Shown: positions 25,795 to 35,061, counted from the stretch's first letter. The stretch is 64,000 nt of DNA from Chryseobacterium viscerum (GCF_025949665.1 NZ_JAPDFT010000003.1:124001-188000); one strand, 5' to 3'. A program made the numbers and translations. The notes: a model not told the origin generated them from the letters alone.

Positions 25795-25823
25795 TTTGTT
25801 TATTTCCTTTTTCACTAAATTCG
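25795..25823 (+). promoter_or_regulatory. Putative promoter of the 25848 gene
   Basis: TTTG at 25795-25798, a 17-base spacer and TAAATTCG at 25816-25823 (one mismatch to TAnnTTTG) lie 24 bases before the start codon. Confidence 0.5.
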
Positions 25824-25847
25824 CTTATTCAAATATGATTCCTCAAT

Positions 25848-26582
25848 ATGTATAAATTCCGAACAGTATTCTTATTGCTGTTATTTTCAGCTTTCTTTCT
25901 ATTTCCACAATGGGCAAAAGCCAGTGCTTACTGGATGGAAATTCATGGATCAAGAAAATTAAAAGATCCTGTCAAAGTTCAGGTCTTTTATGGTTTTATT
26001 GATGATCTTAGTGAACGTCACCGGACTACAGGACCAGAATTTCGGGAGATCAAAAATTTCCGTTTCTTTATTCTTAATACCAGAGGAGAAAAATCCACAC
26101 TTGAATTGAAAATGAAGGGAGATCACTGGGAAGCAACTTTTACCCCTAATAGTGAAGGAACTTACCGGATTTTAGGCATGAATGACCAACTGCCTGTTCT
26201 TCTGCGTTCTAAAAATCCTGATGAAAATGTACGCCCTATTGATTTTATGTGTGGTGCTTATCATGTCGGGAAACCTTCGGAGAGTATGTCACCAGCCCAG
26301 TTCATGGATATTATTCTTCAGGAAAAGAATGGTGTCTATACCGTTTCTCCATATCGAAATATGAAACCCGTAGAAAAGGGAGCTCCAATCAGAATATTCA
26401 ACCCCGAAAACTGGGAGAAGAATATTTCTATTGATGAAAATCACCAAGCTGTTTTTAAACCGACCCTCCCTGGGCTGTATGTAATCCGACAGGACTGGAA
26501 TGATACTACTCCGGGAACTTTTCAGGGGAATTCTTATGGAAAAATACGCTACCGGAATAATTACTGCCTTTGGATCAACTGA
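25848..26582 (+). CDS. Secreted DUF4198-like protein
   Basis: The 244-residue protein has a signal peptide (about residues 1-25, ending at AKASA). The mature protein opens with YWMEIHGSRKLKDPVKVQVFYGF. This layout resembles the start of DUF4198/NikM-like periplasmic proteins, which begin with an aromatic motif and two Ig-like beta domains and often accompany metal-uptake genes. A second beta domain ends with PTLPGLYVIRQDW. The convergent TonB siderophore receptor next door would agree with a metal-related role. The family call is by resemblance only. Confidence 0.5.
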   Translation: MYKFRTVFLLLLFSAFFLFPQWAKASAYWMEIHGSRKLKDPVKVQVFYGFIDDLSERHRTTGPEFREIKNFRFFILNTRGEKSTLELKMKGDHWEATFTPNSEGTYRILGMNDQLPVLLRSKNPDENVRPIDFMCGAYHVGKPSESMSPAQFMDIILQEKNGVYTVSPYRNMKPVEKGAPIRIFNPENWEKNISIDENHQAVFKPTLPGLYVIRQDWNDTTPGTFQGNSYGKIRYRNNYCLWIN

Positions 26583-26590
26583 TCTATCTT

Positions 26591-26642
26591 ATAATAATTG
26601 GAAAATCCCAGACTTACGTCCGGGATTTTCCAATTATTATAT
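26591..26642. terminator. Long bidirectional terminator before the TonB receptor
   Basis: A perfect 19-bp stem (26591-26609 with 26622-26640) encloses a 12-base loop. It lies between convergent genes and can serve both. Confidence 0.9.
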
Positions 26643-26649
26643 ATTCTAT

Positions 26650-29121
26650 TTAAAACTTTAAAGAAACGCTTCCAAGAAAACGTGCCGGAGCCTGTGGTGT
26701 CAAACGTACAGACCATGCTTTTTCATTAGTGATATTGTCAAATTTCAATCCTACTCTATATTTCGGCTGATCATAGAAAATTCCCAGATCAAACATTTTA
26801 TAAGATGGAATAATCACTTTTGCTGTTTGTGTATTGGTTTGGTAGGAAGATGATCCCATATTTCCACCTCCACCTATTCCAAGTCCTTTTAATTTACCTT
26901 CAGAAATACGGTAGCTGATCCAAAAATTATACATATTGGCAGGTCCTGACAATGCAGGTCTTAAACCATCAACAGAAGGATTGGCATTGGTATATTTACT
27001 GTCGTTATAAGCATATCCCGCCACAATATTAAATCCATCAAACGGATTGGCAGTAATTTCAGCTTCTATCCCTTTGCTTAACTGTGTTCCGTCCTGTATC
27101 GAATAATTAACATCATCAGGATTGGTTCTTAAAATATTATCCACACGGATGTTATAATAGCTTAATGTTCCTACCAATCTGTGATTGAAAATATCTGCCT
27201 TCACCCCAAACTCCAACTGATTGGCATATTCCGGTCTGAATGTATTTCCATTGATATCCACACCGCTTACATTATTAAAACCATTCATATAATTTCCAAA
27301 TAAGGAAACTTTATTTTTTAATATTTCATACACGATTCCCACCTTGGGAGAAAAAGCAGTCTGCCCATAAGGTCCCGACTGGGTTCCGCTATTGCTTAAT
27401 CCTCCTTTAATTTCTCCTGTAGTGATATCATAAACTCCTTTAAACTGAAACCGGTCTACCCTCAAACTGGCCATCACCATAAGCTGGTCTGTGATATTGA
27501 ATACATCTGATACATACGCAGCATAGGTATTATCACTATTATTTTCTTTTCTGAAAGCAGAAGTTGCTGTAAGAGCATCAATGATATTCTGATTAACTCT
27601 GAAATCTGCTGAAGGGTGAACAAAGTTGAATACTTTGGTATTGGTATGATAACGGTCGAAATGATTGGAATTGTTATAATAATCCAATCCCACCACCATT
27701 CTGTTTCTGAATCGTCCGATATGGAAATCTCCGATGAAATTCTGCTGGATATTGGTAGCAATAAACGACGTTGTCCCTACCATTACCTGAGCACTTGCTG
27801 TAGAATCTGTCTTTCCATTAATCGCAGAAATGTATCCTTTGATTGTTGATCTTGCACGGGATAATATGGTCTGGGATGTCCAGTTTTCTGAAACTTTATA
27901 GTTCAGTTGGGCAAAGATGTTCATCATCTGGGTTTCGTACGCCAGATCATCACCTAAGAATTTTTTATAATACGGAAACTTCATATCTTCAATAGACTGA
28001 GTTTTATTGCTTCCTGTATAAGGATTAAAACGGACAACAGATGTTCCTTTTGCCTGATTAAACTCTACGTCAAGAAGGAGTGACATACGATCGTTGATCT
28101 GATAAGAGAAACTAGGCGCAATTGCTAAAGAATTGGTAAACCCAAGATCCTGGAAGCTCTTTTCAAAAGTTCCAGCTGCATTAAGACGGAAAAGAGCAGT
28201 TCTATCTTTGTTTACGGGAGTATTCACATCTACTGTCAGCCGGTTATAGCTCCAGCTTCCTCCCACGTAGCCTACTTCGCCGCCAAAATTGTTATAAGGT
28301 TTTTTCGTTACCCTGTTGTAGACTCCACCGTAGCTGCTGGCTACACTTTTCCCGAATAATGTAGCTGACGGCCCTTTAATAGCTTCTATACGTTCAAGAT
28401 TTACGGGATCAATCACTGAGAATGCTGCTCCTGCTACTCCATTTCTCGCATTAGGTTCTGTTTCAAAACCTCTTGAACGGAATGTTACTCTTCCCTGGTT
28501 GGCAATCATAGGAACTCCCGCTCCCGGTACATTTTTAGAAATGCTTCCCAGATCTACAGCCACCTGTTCCTGAAAAAGTTCTTTTGTAACCGTATTGTAT
28601 ACTTGAGGGTTCTCTAAGTTTTTCAGGGGTAATCTTGCTACAAATCCACTTTCTTTCTTAGAAAACCTGTTTGTATTTTTCATGATAACCACTTCCTGTA
28701 TCGCCTGAATATTTTCTTTGGTAAGCTGATAGTCTAGTTTTGTGTCCTCACCTATTTTAACCTCAACAGGAAGACGGATTTCTTTACTTCCCAGAATTTG
28801 TAATTTTAGGGTATATGAACCTGCATTAAGGTTTTCAAAATGATAATTCCCTTCATCATCCGTCAGAGTTTGGCGATCTGTCTCCAGCAATGAGACTGAT
28901 ATTGCTCTCAAAGGCTGCCCGTCTACCATACTTACTTTCCCTGTTATTCCTCCATGTACATCCTGAGCATACAGAGTTGTAAAGCTCAGCAACGAGAAGA
29001 AAAGGATGAGTAATTGTTGAGACCATTGTATGTTGTAATGGATGGATATAGCATTCTGTGTAGTCATTCCAGAGTGATTCATATGCCCTGAAGAGAGCAT
29101 ACATTCATTTGATTGTATCAT
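26650..29121 (-). CDS. TonB-dependent siderophore receptor
   Basis: The protein (823 residues from the first Met; starts at Met14 or Met19 are equally plausible because the signal peptide sits at about residues 36-53) is an outer-membrane receptor. After the YAQ cleavage site comes a carboxypeptidase-regulatory-like beta domain (about 58-130). Then a plug domain follows with VVIMKNTNRF, RVTFRSRGFETEPNARNG and IEAIKGPSATLFG, then a 22-strand barrel ending in the C-terminal aromatic FLGSVSLKF. The segment GVYNRVTKKP fits the TonB-siderophore subtype. It would import ferric siderophores with energy from TonB. The 53 residues before the cleavage site are longer than a usual signal peptide, so the true start is probably internal. 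Confidence 0.9.
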   Translation of the reverse strand: MIQSNECMLSSGHMNHSGMTTQNAISIHYNIQWSQQLLILFFSLLSFTTLYAQDVHGGITGKVSMVDGQPLRAISVSLLETDRQTLTDDEGNYHFENLNAGSYTLKLQILGSKEIRLPVEVKIGEDTKLDYQLTKENIQAIQEVVIMKNTNRFSKKESGFVARLPLKNLENPQVYNTVTKELFQEQVAVDLGSISKNVPGAGVPMIANQGRVTFRSRGFETEPNARNGVAGAAFSVIDPVNLERIEAIKGPSATLFGKSVASSYGGVYNRVTKKPYNNFGGEVGYVGGSWSYNRLTVDVNTPVNKDRTALFRLNAAGTFEKSFQDLGFTNSLAIAPSFSYQINDRMSLLLDVEFNQAKGTSVVRFNPYTGSNKTQSIEDMKFPYYKKFLGDDLAYETQMMNIFAQLNYKVSENWTSQTILSRARSTIKGYISAINGKTDSTASAQVMVGTTSFIATNIQQNFIGDFHIGRFRNRMVVGLDYYNNSNHFDRYHTNTKVFNFVHPSADFRVNQNIIDALTATSAFRKENNSDNTYAAYVSDVFNITDQLMVMASLRVDRFQFKGVYDITTGEIKGGLSNSGTQSGPYGQTAFSPKVGIVYEILKNKVSLFGNYMNGFNNVSGVDINGNTFRPEYANQLEFGVKADIFNHRLVGTLSYYNIRVDNILRTNPDDVNYSIQDGTQLSKGIEAEITANPFDGFNIVAGYAYNDSKYTNANPSVDGLRPALSGPANMYNFWISYRISEGKLKGLGIGGGGNMGSSSYQTNTQTAKVIIPSYKMFDLGIFYDQPKYRVGLKFDNITNEKAWSVRLTPQAPARFLGSVSLKF

Positions 29122-29557
29122 TTTTTTCAGCCTTATTTAAAGTGATTATAAATAAAAGTGCAAAATAAGACAATAGCAAACTCTCCCACAATATTAATTT
29201 GAATTATTCTAAATAAATTTTAATCAATAGTTTTTTCATCCTGAAAATTGAAATATTAAAACAATAGTGTACAGCCGACTGTAAAAGTGATTGAATATAA
29301 AATTAATAATGAGTTATCCACTTTTCCACAAGTTATCCACATTTTATTAACAATGGATTTTATTCCTAAATCTATCCTAAATCAGATGTTTATTTTGTCA
29401 TGTTTTTAAACAGTATTAAAAGATTTTGAATAAACATTCTATGAACAAAGCTTATAATTTTGCGATCACGAAATATTCTCTCTGCGTTTCAACGGTATTT
29501 TTTTCCATCTCATGGTTTCGCAGTCATTTAACATTAACAGTAAAGCAGCTACCCATC
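29122..29557. other. Divergent intergenic region with DnaA-box-like sites
   Basis: About 435 AT-rich bases separate the TonB receptor and DUF2490 genes. The region contains two TTATCCAC sites (see next entry) and an adjacent run of A/T up to about 29430. No ORF is supported if the downstream gene starts at 29558. Confidence 0.5.
29314..29341 (+). promoter_or_regulatory. Pair of DnaA-box-like sites
   Basis: TTATCCACT at 29314-29322 and TTATCCACA at 29333-29341 are spaced 19 bases start to start. The second is a perfect E. coli-type DnaA box and the first has one mismatch at the last base. They are followed by very A/T-rich sequence. Two boxes are few for an origin, so regulation by DnaA is also possible. 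Confidence 0.5.
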
Positions 29558-30358
29558 ATGTTGAGCACGAAAAAAATTTTTGCAGCATTATTTTTATTAG
29601 AATGTATAGGAACATCTGTCAAAGCACAGATCAGCCCACCGGGATTAGGTGATGCCAATACTGCATTCTGGGGAGCCTTTGGAGTAAAACGACAGCTGGA
29701 TTCTTTGGGTAAGAAACAGGCTTTGAGCTATATTGCAATCGGGAGAAAAAGCAGTCCGGATGATCATAATTTATTTTCAAAACAGGCTATTATTGTCTTG
29801 AATCATGAAGTTTACCATTCCTTTGCTCCGCACCAGCAGTATAGCTATGCCTTGAGTTACCGTCGGCAGCCACAATACGAAAATACGGCTCCTTATGATA
29901 AGGAAAATACGGAACAGGAATTCAGAATTTACGGAAGATATGCCTATACTTTTGATCTTGGAAAAAATTGGAAACTAAAAAATACAGTACGACAGGAATT
30001 CAGAAAGTTTTTCGATGCAGACTTTCATAAGGTAGAAGAAGATTTTCAATTGAGAACCCGTATCAAAAGCCAGCTGACCTATAATTTATCTTCTAAAAAC
30101 AATCAGAAACTGGCATTTAGCGCAGAAGCACTGTTTTCTATAAGTCATCTCAATGAACCAAATTCCGAGTGGGGTTCGTTCGGGTATCGTGAAATGCGGA
30201 TTGCAGCCTACTATATGTTTACAATCCCTAATTCACCTTTTACCGTAGATGTAGGATATATGGATGATCTTATCCGAGACAGCAGAAGTATTCATCATGG
30301 TGGTGTTCATTATCTGGCAGCGGATCTGATCTGGAATATTCCTTATAAAAATAGGTAG
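29558..30358 (+). CDS. DUF2490 outer-membrane beta-barrel-like protein
   Basis: The start at 29558 (MLSTKKIFAALFLLEC...) is preferred over the upstream ATG at 29426, because it gives a normal signal peptide ending at KAQ; the 44 residues before it would put a second hydrophobic segment in front. The mature protein of about 240 residues has the alternating strand pattern of DUF2490, with AFWGAFGVKRQLD near the start, AYALSYRRQP-type strands and a final YLAADLIWNIPYK strand. DUF2490 proteins are predicted outer-membrane barrels of unknown function. It is divergent from the TonB receptor. Confidence 0.72.
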   Translation: MLSTKKIFAALFLLECIGTSVKAQISPPGLGDANTAFWGAFGVKRQLDSLGKKQALSYIAIGRKSSPDDHNLFSKQAIIVLNHEVYHSFAPHQQYSYALSYRRQPQYENTAPYDKENTEQEFRIYGRYAYTFDLGKNWKLKNTVRQEFRKFFDADFHKVEEDFQLRTRIKSQLTYNLSSKNNQKLAFSAEALFSISHLNEPNSEWGSFGYREMRIAAYYMFTIPNSPFTVDVGYMDDLIRDSRSIHHGGVHYLAADLIWNIPYKNR

Positions 30359-30385
30359 ACAATATTCTTAAATGAATTTAAATAC

Positions 30386-30417
30386 AAAATCCCGATCATT
30401 GCTGACCGGGATTTTTG
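30386..30417. terminator. Terminator between the DUF2490 gene and the 30476 gene
   Basis: A 9-bp stem (30386-30394 with 30407-30415) has a 12-base loop and flanking A and T runs. It lies between convergent genes. Confidence 0.8.
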
Positions 30418-30475
30418 ATTGAAAAACATAAGTTTTTCCGCAATATAATTAAGTATGAATGTTTGGTGTAAAATT

Positions 30476-31171
30476 TTAGTTGCACAACGTCAAAAACTGC
30501 CGGCTCAACTGCACATTGAATTTCGCTTCTGCTTTTGAACGGGCGTAAATGGTCTGTTTAAAAGCATGTACCGTTTTCAGTTTCTGATCTATGAATTCAG
30601 CAATCTGGACAACAGAAAAAAGAAAATCTCTGTATATTGCCATATTGACTGTCTGGCCATAATACGGAAGATAAGCTTTTAAAAAAGGAATTGCTTTCTG
30701 ATGACGGTTGTAGCTGATACAATACCCTACTCCTTCCATTGAGGTAATAATAGTATAGTTGTTAATATAATCCTGAATATTTCTGGTACCGTCCAAAGCA
30801 TGTGCATTTTTTGAACAGAACTTATTGATCTTATCCAGAATATGCTGGGCATACTCCATCATGGAAATATTTTTAAATTCAAAAACCTGATTCATGCCAT
30901 TGGCTGGTAAAGCTCCGTTTTCACAATCAATACAGAAAGAAATCCCGATTTTTTCATGATAAGGAAAAAAGCAGTCTTTCACTTCAATGGAAGCATCCGG
31001 CTTTAGCATGTCATCAGTAAAATTATAATAAACATACGGACGGTAAAGCTCAGCAAGAGCATTCAGATAATCTGTTTCGCTGGTGTTATGATACTCTTCA
31101 AACCATTTTTCAAGGTTATCATAATAATTACTTTCAAAGTCGTTAAAGTTTAAGTAAAATGGCAATTCCAT
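30476..31171 (-). CDS. Hypothetical cytoplasmic protein
   Basis: The start at 31171 (MELPFYLNFN..., 231 residues) is preferred over 31195. The putative promoter -7 box lies at 31193-31200, so the upstream ATG would sit inside the promoter. The product is rich in aromatic residues (FESNYYDNLEKWFEEYHN near the start) and cysteines (about six), with no signal peptide or TM segment. I do not recognise a family. A perfect inverted repeat upstream suggests it is regulated (see the operator entry). Confidence 0.65.
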   Translation of the reverse strand: MELPFYLNFNDFESNYYDNLEKWFEEYHNTSETDYLNALAELYRPYVYYNFTDDMLKPDASIEVKDCFFPYHEKIGISFCIDCENGALPANGMNQVFEFKNISMMEYAQHILDKINKFCSKNAHALDGTRNIQDYINNYTIITSMEGVGYCISYNRHQKAIPFLKAYLPYYGQTVNMAIYRDFLFSVVQIAEFIDQKLKTVHAFKQTIYARSKAEAKFNVQLSRQFLTLCN

Positions 31172-31192
31172 AGCTCTGTAATTTTGATATGA

Positions 31193-31227
31193 CAAAGCTA
31201 TATCTGTAATGCGTCAAAACTTGACGC
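31193..31227 (-). promoter_or_regulatory. Promoter -7 box and inverted-repeat operator candidate
   Basis: On the minus strand TAGCTTTG (31193-31200) matches TAnnTTTG. Directly upstream lies a perfect 7-bp inverted repeat GCGTCAA-AAC-TTGACGC (31211-31227), over the place of the -33 element. A repressor bound here would block the promoter. Confidence 0.55.
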
Positions 31228-31542
31228 AATATATTTTTTTGTAAAAAGATTTTTGATCAATAGTCAATTTTTGCTTCGCAAAGTCAATAGTGAATATGAT
31301 TTTAATGCTAAGGATCGCAAGGTTTGTTGGATAACGTTTTATATTTTGTTCGCAAAGGCACTTCGTTCAGCCAGGACCTTAGTGTATACATTGCTGAGTG
31401 AAACACCTCTGCTATCAAAAAAAAATAAACATCATAGAAAGCTTTGCGAACACTGCGTTTAAGAATATGCTCACTTTATATAAAAATTTAGTTATACGCA
31501 TTAAATCACAAGCGTAGCGAATTGACCATTCATCATTGACGT
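31228..31542. other. Gene-free region with decayed repeat fragments
   Basis: About 315 bases contain no supported gene. They include the motif CGCAAAGGCAC at 31351-31361 and shorter relatives (CGCAAGG near 31316, CTTTGCG near 31444), which match the ends of the palindromic element at 33996-34094. This looks like a degraded copy or copies of that element. Confidence 0.5.
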
Positions 31543-33075
31543 TTATTTGTCATAATTCTTCATGATGTATTCAAAATAATGAATCATCTTCAGGTAGTTT
31601 TCAATACTGAGATATTCATTGGTGCTATGGATACTCTGTTGTTCCGCACTGTTGATTTTGATCGGCATGAATCTGTAAACATTTTTACTTACGATCTCAT
31701 ATTTCCCGGCATCTGTTCCTGCCATGGTAAGATATGGAGTAACAATCGCTGCGGGATGTATTTCTTTCACTCCGGCTTCTATCATCTTAAAGGCTTTTGT
31801 ATTGGTAGGAGAAATCGCAGAGGCTTCTCTTGTATTATCAATTTCTTCTACTTCAACATCAAAACCTTCAGTCGCTTTGGCAATATGATCACGCACATCT
31901 TTTACAGAATTTCCGGGAAGTAATCTGAAATTAACAACAAATTCAACTTCAGGAGAAAGCACATTGGTTCCGTCGCTGCCCTTCATCATCGTCAGAGCTG
32001 TGGTAGTTCTTACCAAAGCATTGGTTGTATTGTTTTTGGTAAGCTGTGAAATCAACACAGGTTTTAAAAGCCATTGATTGGCCAGGGCCATTCTTGTCGT
32101 AAAAGGCATTTCACCTCCTATATTATTAAAAAATTCTTTGATCAACGGAGTGATCACAGGTTTCATCTGATCATCTTCCAAACGCTGCATAATAACCGCG
32201 GCTTTCCCGATGGCACTTTCCATAGGAGGCATAGAAGAATGCCCGCCAAGTCCTTTTACTTTTATTTTTGCGGAAAGAAAGCCTTTTTCAGCACATCCAA
32301 CGACAGCGACATCAGTATCTATCCCTGCAACGTTTCCTTTTCGCATAATCAATCCGCCTTCGTCATAAACAGCATCGAACTTTAATCCTTTTTTCTTAAA
32401 ATAATCCGCAATCTGAATAGCTCCTTTTTGCCCACCTACTTCTTCATCAAAACCAAAAGCAAGATAAATATCACGCTGCGGAATCTGTTTGTTTTTAATC
32501 ATAGAATTCATAGATTCCATTAGGGAGAACAGCATTCCTTTCATATCTATTGCTCCTCTTCCATAGATTCTTCCATTGGCAACAGCTCCGGAAAAAGGAG
32601 CAAAATCCCAGTCTTCCGCTACTTTTGAAACAGGTTCCAGCGGTTTATCATCCGGCCGGAATATAATTTCTTCATTATTTTTGATATCAGCTTCTCCCGG
32701 AGGAACAACATCCATATGGGAAAGAAATAAAATGGGTTCCAGGGCAGGATTGCTTCCTTTAAGTCTGAACACCAGCCCATATTGGTTCACCTCAACATTT
32801 TCCGTATTCTGATAGACTAATGGATAGGATGTTTTTAAATAAGTTTTAAACTGATCAAACGGTGCGTAGTCAAATTCCCCTAAACTACCTGTAGAAACGG
32901 TTGGAACTTTTATCCCTCCTGAAAGCCTCATAACTGCAGAATCATTTCTGACAGGTTTCCATCCTTCCCCTGTTCCGATATTATTTTTTTTAAAGGGATA
33001 AGTATATGTTTTAATCAATACTACAGCGGCCAGAATGACAATGATTCCCAGAAGGATTAAAAGAACTTTTTTCAT
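31543..33075 (-). CDS. M20 family metallopeptidase (PM20D1/CPS1-like)
   Basis: The start at 33075 (MKKVLLILLGIIVILAAVV..., 510 residues) is preferred over 33159 because it places a normal N-terminal membrane anchor or signal at residues 1-22. Zinc-binding and catalytic residues of the M20 family are visible. FLSHMDVVP holds the first His and Asp; GRGAIDMKGML holds the bridging Asp; and FGFDEEVGG holds the general-base Glu and a metal Glu. A dimerisation (lid) domain follows from about residue 255. Its size and the HMDVVPP segment resemble CPS1/PM20D1 carboxypeptidases. It probably acts on peptides or N-acyl amino acids at the periplasmic side. Confidence 0.88.
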   Translation of the reverse strand: MKKVLLILLGIIVILAAVVLIKTYTYPFKKNNIGTGEGWKPVRNDSAVMRLSGGIKVPTVSTGSLGEFDYAPFDQFKTYLKTSYPLVYQNTENVEVNQYGLVFRLKGSNPALEPILFLSHMDVVPPGEADIKNNEEIIFRPDDKPLEPVSKVAEDWDFAPFSGAVANGRIYGRGAIDMKGMLFSLMESMNSMIKNKQIPQRDIYLAFGFDEEVGGQKGAIQIADYFKKKGLKFDAVYDEGGLIMRKGNVAGIDTDVAVVGCAEKGFLSAKIKVKGLGGHSSMPPMESAIGKAAVIMQRLEDDQMKPVITPLIKEFFNNIGGEMPFTTRMALANQWLLKPVLISQLTKNNTTNALVRTTTALTMMKGSDGTNVLSPEVEFVVNFRLLPGNSVKDVRDHIAKATEGFDVEVEEIDNTREASAISPTNTKAFKMIEAGVKEIHPAAIVTPYLTMAGTDAGKYEIVSKNVYRFMPIKINSAEQQSIHSTNEYLSIENYLKMIHYFEYIMKNYDK

Positions 33076-33261
33076 AGCAGAAAGTTTTGTGAGGTGGTTT
33101 GATCCTATAAATATAGCAAAGTATTTGGTGCCTAACAATTTAAAACCAGGCTTTTTCAATCAAAGAAAGTATTGAATACTGCTGTTTAAAATTTTAACCT
33201 GACAAAAATGAAACATCATGTCCCCATAATGAAAGTTTAATCGTCATTAGAATAAAAAAGT

Positions 33262-33849
33262 ATGAAGAATATTCTGCACATTATTTCCAGCGCAAGAGGA
33301 GAACAATCTTATAGTACTAATCTGAGTTCGGCCATTGTGGAAAAACTTTTACAACAGGGAAATATCAAAAAGATCACTGTACGGGATCTGATTAAGGAAA
33401 CGCCACCTCATGCTGATGAAGTATCTATTCATGAGTTCTATAAACATCCTGAGCTATATGATGAACACAGTAAGCATCTTCTTTCCTATGCGAATACAAT
33501 TGTGGATGAAGTACGTGAGGCAGACATTATCGTCATTGGAACGCCTATGTTTAACCTGGGAATCTCAACTCCTTTGAAGGCGTGGCTGGATCAGCTGATC
33601 CGGGCAGGGGTTACTTATGTTTTTGATGAACAATGGAATCGTGTGGGACAGTTTAAAGATAAAAAAGTATATCTTGCGATTGCTTCTGGCGGAAGAAGTA
33701 TTAATGGGGCTACTGATTATATTTCGGCTTATCTCAAAGATGTTTTCAGAAGTTATACAGGAATTACAGATGTGGAAACCTATCGTATTGAAGGGACTAT
33801 GGAAAATGGTTTTACAGCGGATTATGAAGGTATTTTGAAAGATTTATAA
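33262..33849 (+). CDS. azoR: FMN-dependent NADH-azoreductase / quinone reductase
   Basis: The 195-residue protein matches AzoR. The N-terminal flavodoxin-like strand ISSARGEQSYSTNLS binds the FMN phosphate. The GTPMFNLGISTPLKAWLDQLIRAGVTY segment near residues 94-120 lines the flavin. ASGGRS near 140 is the third FMN motif. The enzyme reduces quinones and azo compounds with NADH in the cytoplasm. It is monocistronic and divergent from the M20 peptidase. Confidence 0.92.
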   Translation: MKNILHIISSARGEQSYSTNLSSAIVEKLLQQGNIKKITVRDLIKETPPHADEVSIHEFYKHPELYDEHSKHLLSYANTIVDEVREADIIVIGTPMFNLGISTPLKAWLDQLIRAGVTYVFDEQWNRVGQFKDKKVYLAIASGGRSINGATDYISAYLKDVFRSYTGITDVETYRIEGTMENGFTADYEGILKDL

Positions 33850-33869
33850 CTCTGTAAATGAACTGTATA

Positions 33870-34095
33870 AAGTAGATTTTTTTAAACGCAAAGGTTTCTA
33901 TTGGTAATACTTAATATTAGGAAGCAAAGAAGGAATCAACAAGTTGATTGGATGAAGCTTTGTGGTTTTAATGATGCTTATCATTTTGCTTTTAACGCAA
34001 AGGCACCAAGTTTTTATCCTGATACGTTTTTAAGGTGCTAGAAAATCAAAGATTTTCAGCAAGGAATTTGTGATAAAACCTTGGTGCCTTTGCGA
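33870..34095. repeat. Palindromic interspersed element (CGCAAAGGCACCAAG ends)
   Basis: A perfect 15-bp inverted repeat bounds the main element: 33996-34010 (CGCAAAGGCACCAAG) and 34080-34094 (its reverse complement). Between them, a second small hairpin GAAAATC-AAA-GATTTTC lies at 34041-34057. A shorter relative (CGCAAAGG) lies at 33887-33894, and decayed fragments at 31228-31542. There is no ORF inside. The form is that of a MITE or REP-like element. Confidence 0.72.
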
Positions 34096-34125
34096 TTTAC
34101 TTACTATGAGATAAACAATCTTAGT

Positions 34126-34890
34126 TTAATTCAGGATTTCGTTCATTTCGGTGAGAATGATGGGTTTTCCATCGGTTATTACAATGGTATGTTCGTGCTG
34201 AGCCATATAGCCGCCTTTATTTCCTACCATTGTCCATCCGTCTTTCAATTCTACTGCAAGATTGGAATCAGTGGAAATAAAAGTTTCAATAGCCACCACA
34301 GAGTTTTTCTTAAAACGTCTGGAATCAAAACGGTTTTTATAGTTCAGCAATTCATCGGGTTGCTCGTGTAAGCTTCTTCCTACTCCATGTCCGGCAAGAT
34401 TTTTAATGACCTTAAGACCTCTTTTCTTCGCTTCTGTTTCCATTAAATGCCCTATGTCAGCAATTTTCACTCCGCCTTTTATATTGTCAATAGCTTTCTT
34501 TAAAATCTCTTTAGATGCTTCCACCAATTTCTGATGCCCATGAATATCTTTTCCAATGACAAAAGAGCCTCCGTTATCAGCCCAATATCCACCAAGTTCA
34601 GCAGAAACGTCAATATTGATGAGATCACCTTCTTTCAAAATCCTTTGATCAGTCGGAATACCATGGCAGAATTCATTATCCACGCTGATGCATGTCCAGC
34701 CTGGGAATCCATACGTTAGATAAGGAGCAGATTTTGCCCCGAACCCTTCCAGTATTTTGGCTCCGTATTCATCAAGATCTTTTGTGGTCATGCCGGGTTC
34801 AGCATATTCCATCATCTTTTTCAAAGTATAGGCAACGGCTTCACTTACTTTTTGCATTCCGATCATCTGATCTTCGGTCGTGATTGACAT
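34126..34890 (-). CDS. map: Type I methionine aminopeptidase
   Basis: The 254-residue enzyme removes the N-terminal methionine from nascent proteins. Its metal-binding residues are visible: INIDVSAELGGYWADNG holds the two aspartates near 93-104, GHGVGRSLHEQPDELLNY the histidine near 167, and AIETFIS the glutamate near 201. A second glutamate lies in the QHEHTIVITD segment near 231. No N-terminal extension is present, as in the bacterial cytoplasmic type. It has a -7 promoter box (CAAAGTTA on the plus strand, TAACTTTG on its own strand) at 34920-34927. Confidence 0.95.
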   Translation of the reverse strand: MSITTEDQMIGMQKVSEAVAYTLKKMMEYAEPGMTTKDLDEYGAKILEGFGAKSAPYLTYGFPGWTCISVDNEFCHGIPTDQRILKEGDLINIDVSAELGGYWADNGGSFVIGKDIHGHQKLVEASKEILKKAIDNIKGGVKIADIGHLMETEAKKRGLKVIKNLAGHGVGRSLHEQPDELLNYKNRFDSRRFKKNSVVAIETFISTDSNLAVELKDGWTMVGNKGGYMAQHEHTIVITDGKPIILTEMNEILN

Positions 34891-34919
34891 AGTTTTGTTT
34901 TGATTGTTATTGAGAACTA

Positions 34920-34927
34920 CAAAGTTA
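34920..34927 (-). promoter_or_regulatory. Putative promoter -7 box for map
   Basis: On the minus strand this is TAACTTTG, matching TAnnTTTG, 30 bases upstream of the start codon. The -33 element is not obvious. Confidence 0.45.
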
Positions 34928-35016
34928 GGAAATTAAAATATTCTGAGATGATTTGTTTTAATTCCAAAAGTTCATGTATCGAAAAATGAAATTATCAGGT
35001 ACTTTAATATCCTTCT

Positions 35017-35054
35017 ACCCCCTCTACCCCCTTGGGTAAGGGGGTAGAGGGGGT
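35017..35054. repeat. Perfect C-rich/G-rich hairpin
   Basis: An 18-bp perfect stem (35017-35033 arm with 35038-35054) has a 4-base GGGT loop and two C5 runs opposite two G5 runs. It has no T-run and sits at the left edge of a tandem-repeat array, so it is not a terminator. Confidence 0.75.
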
Positions 35055-35061
35055 TCATTAA

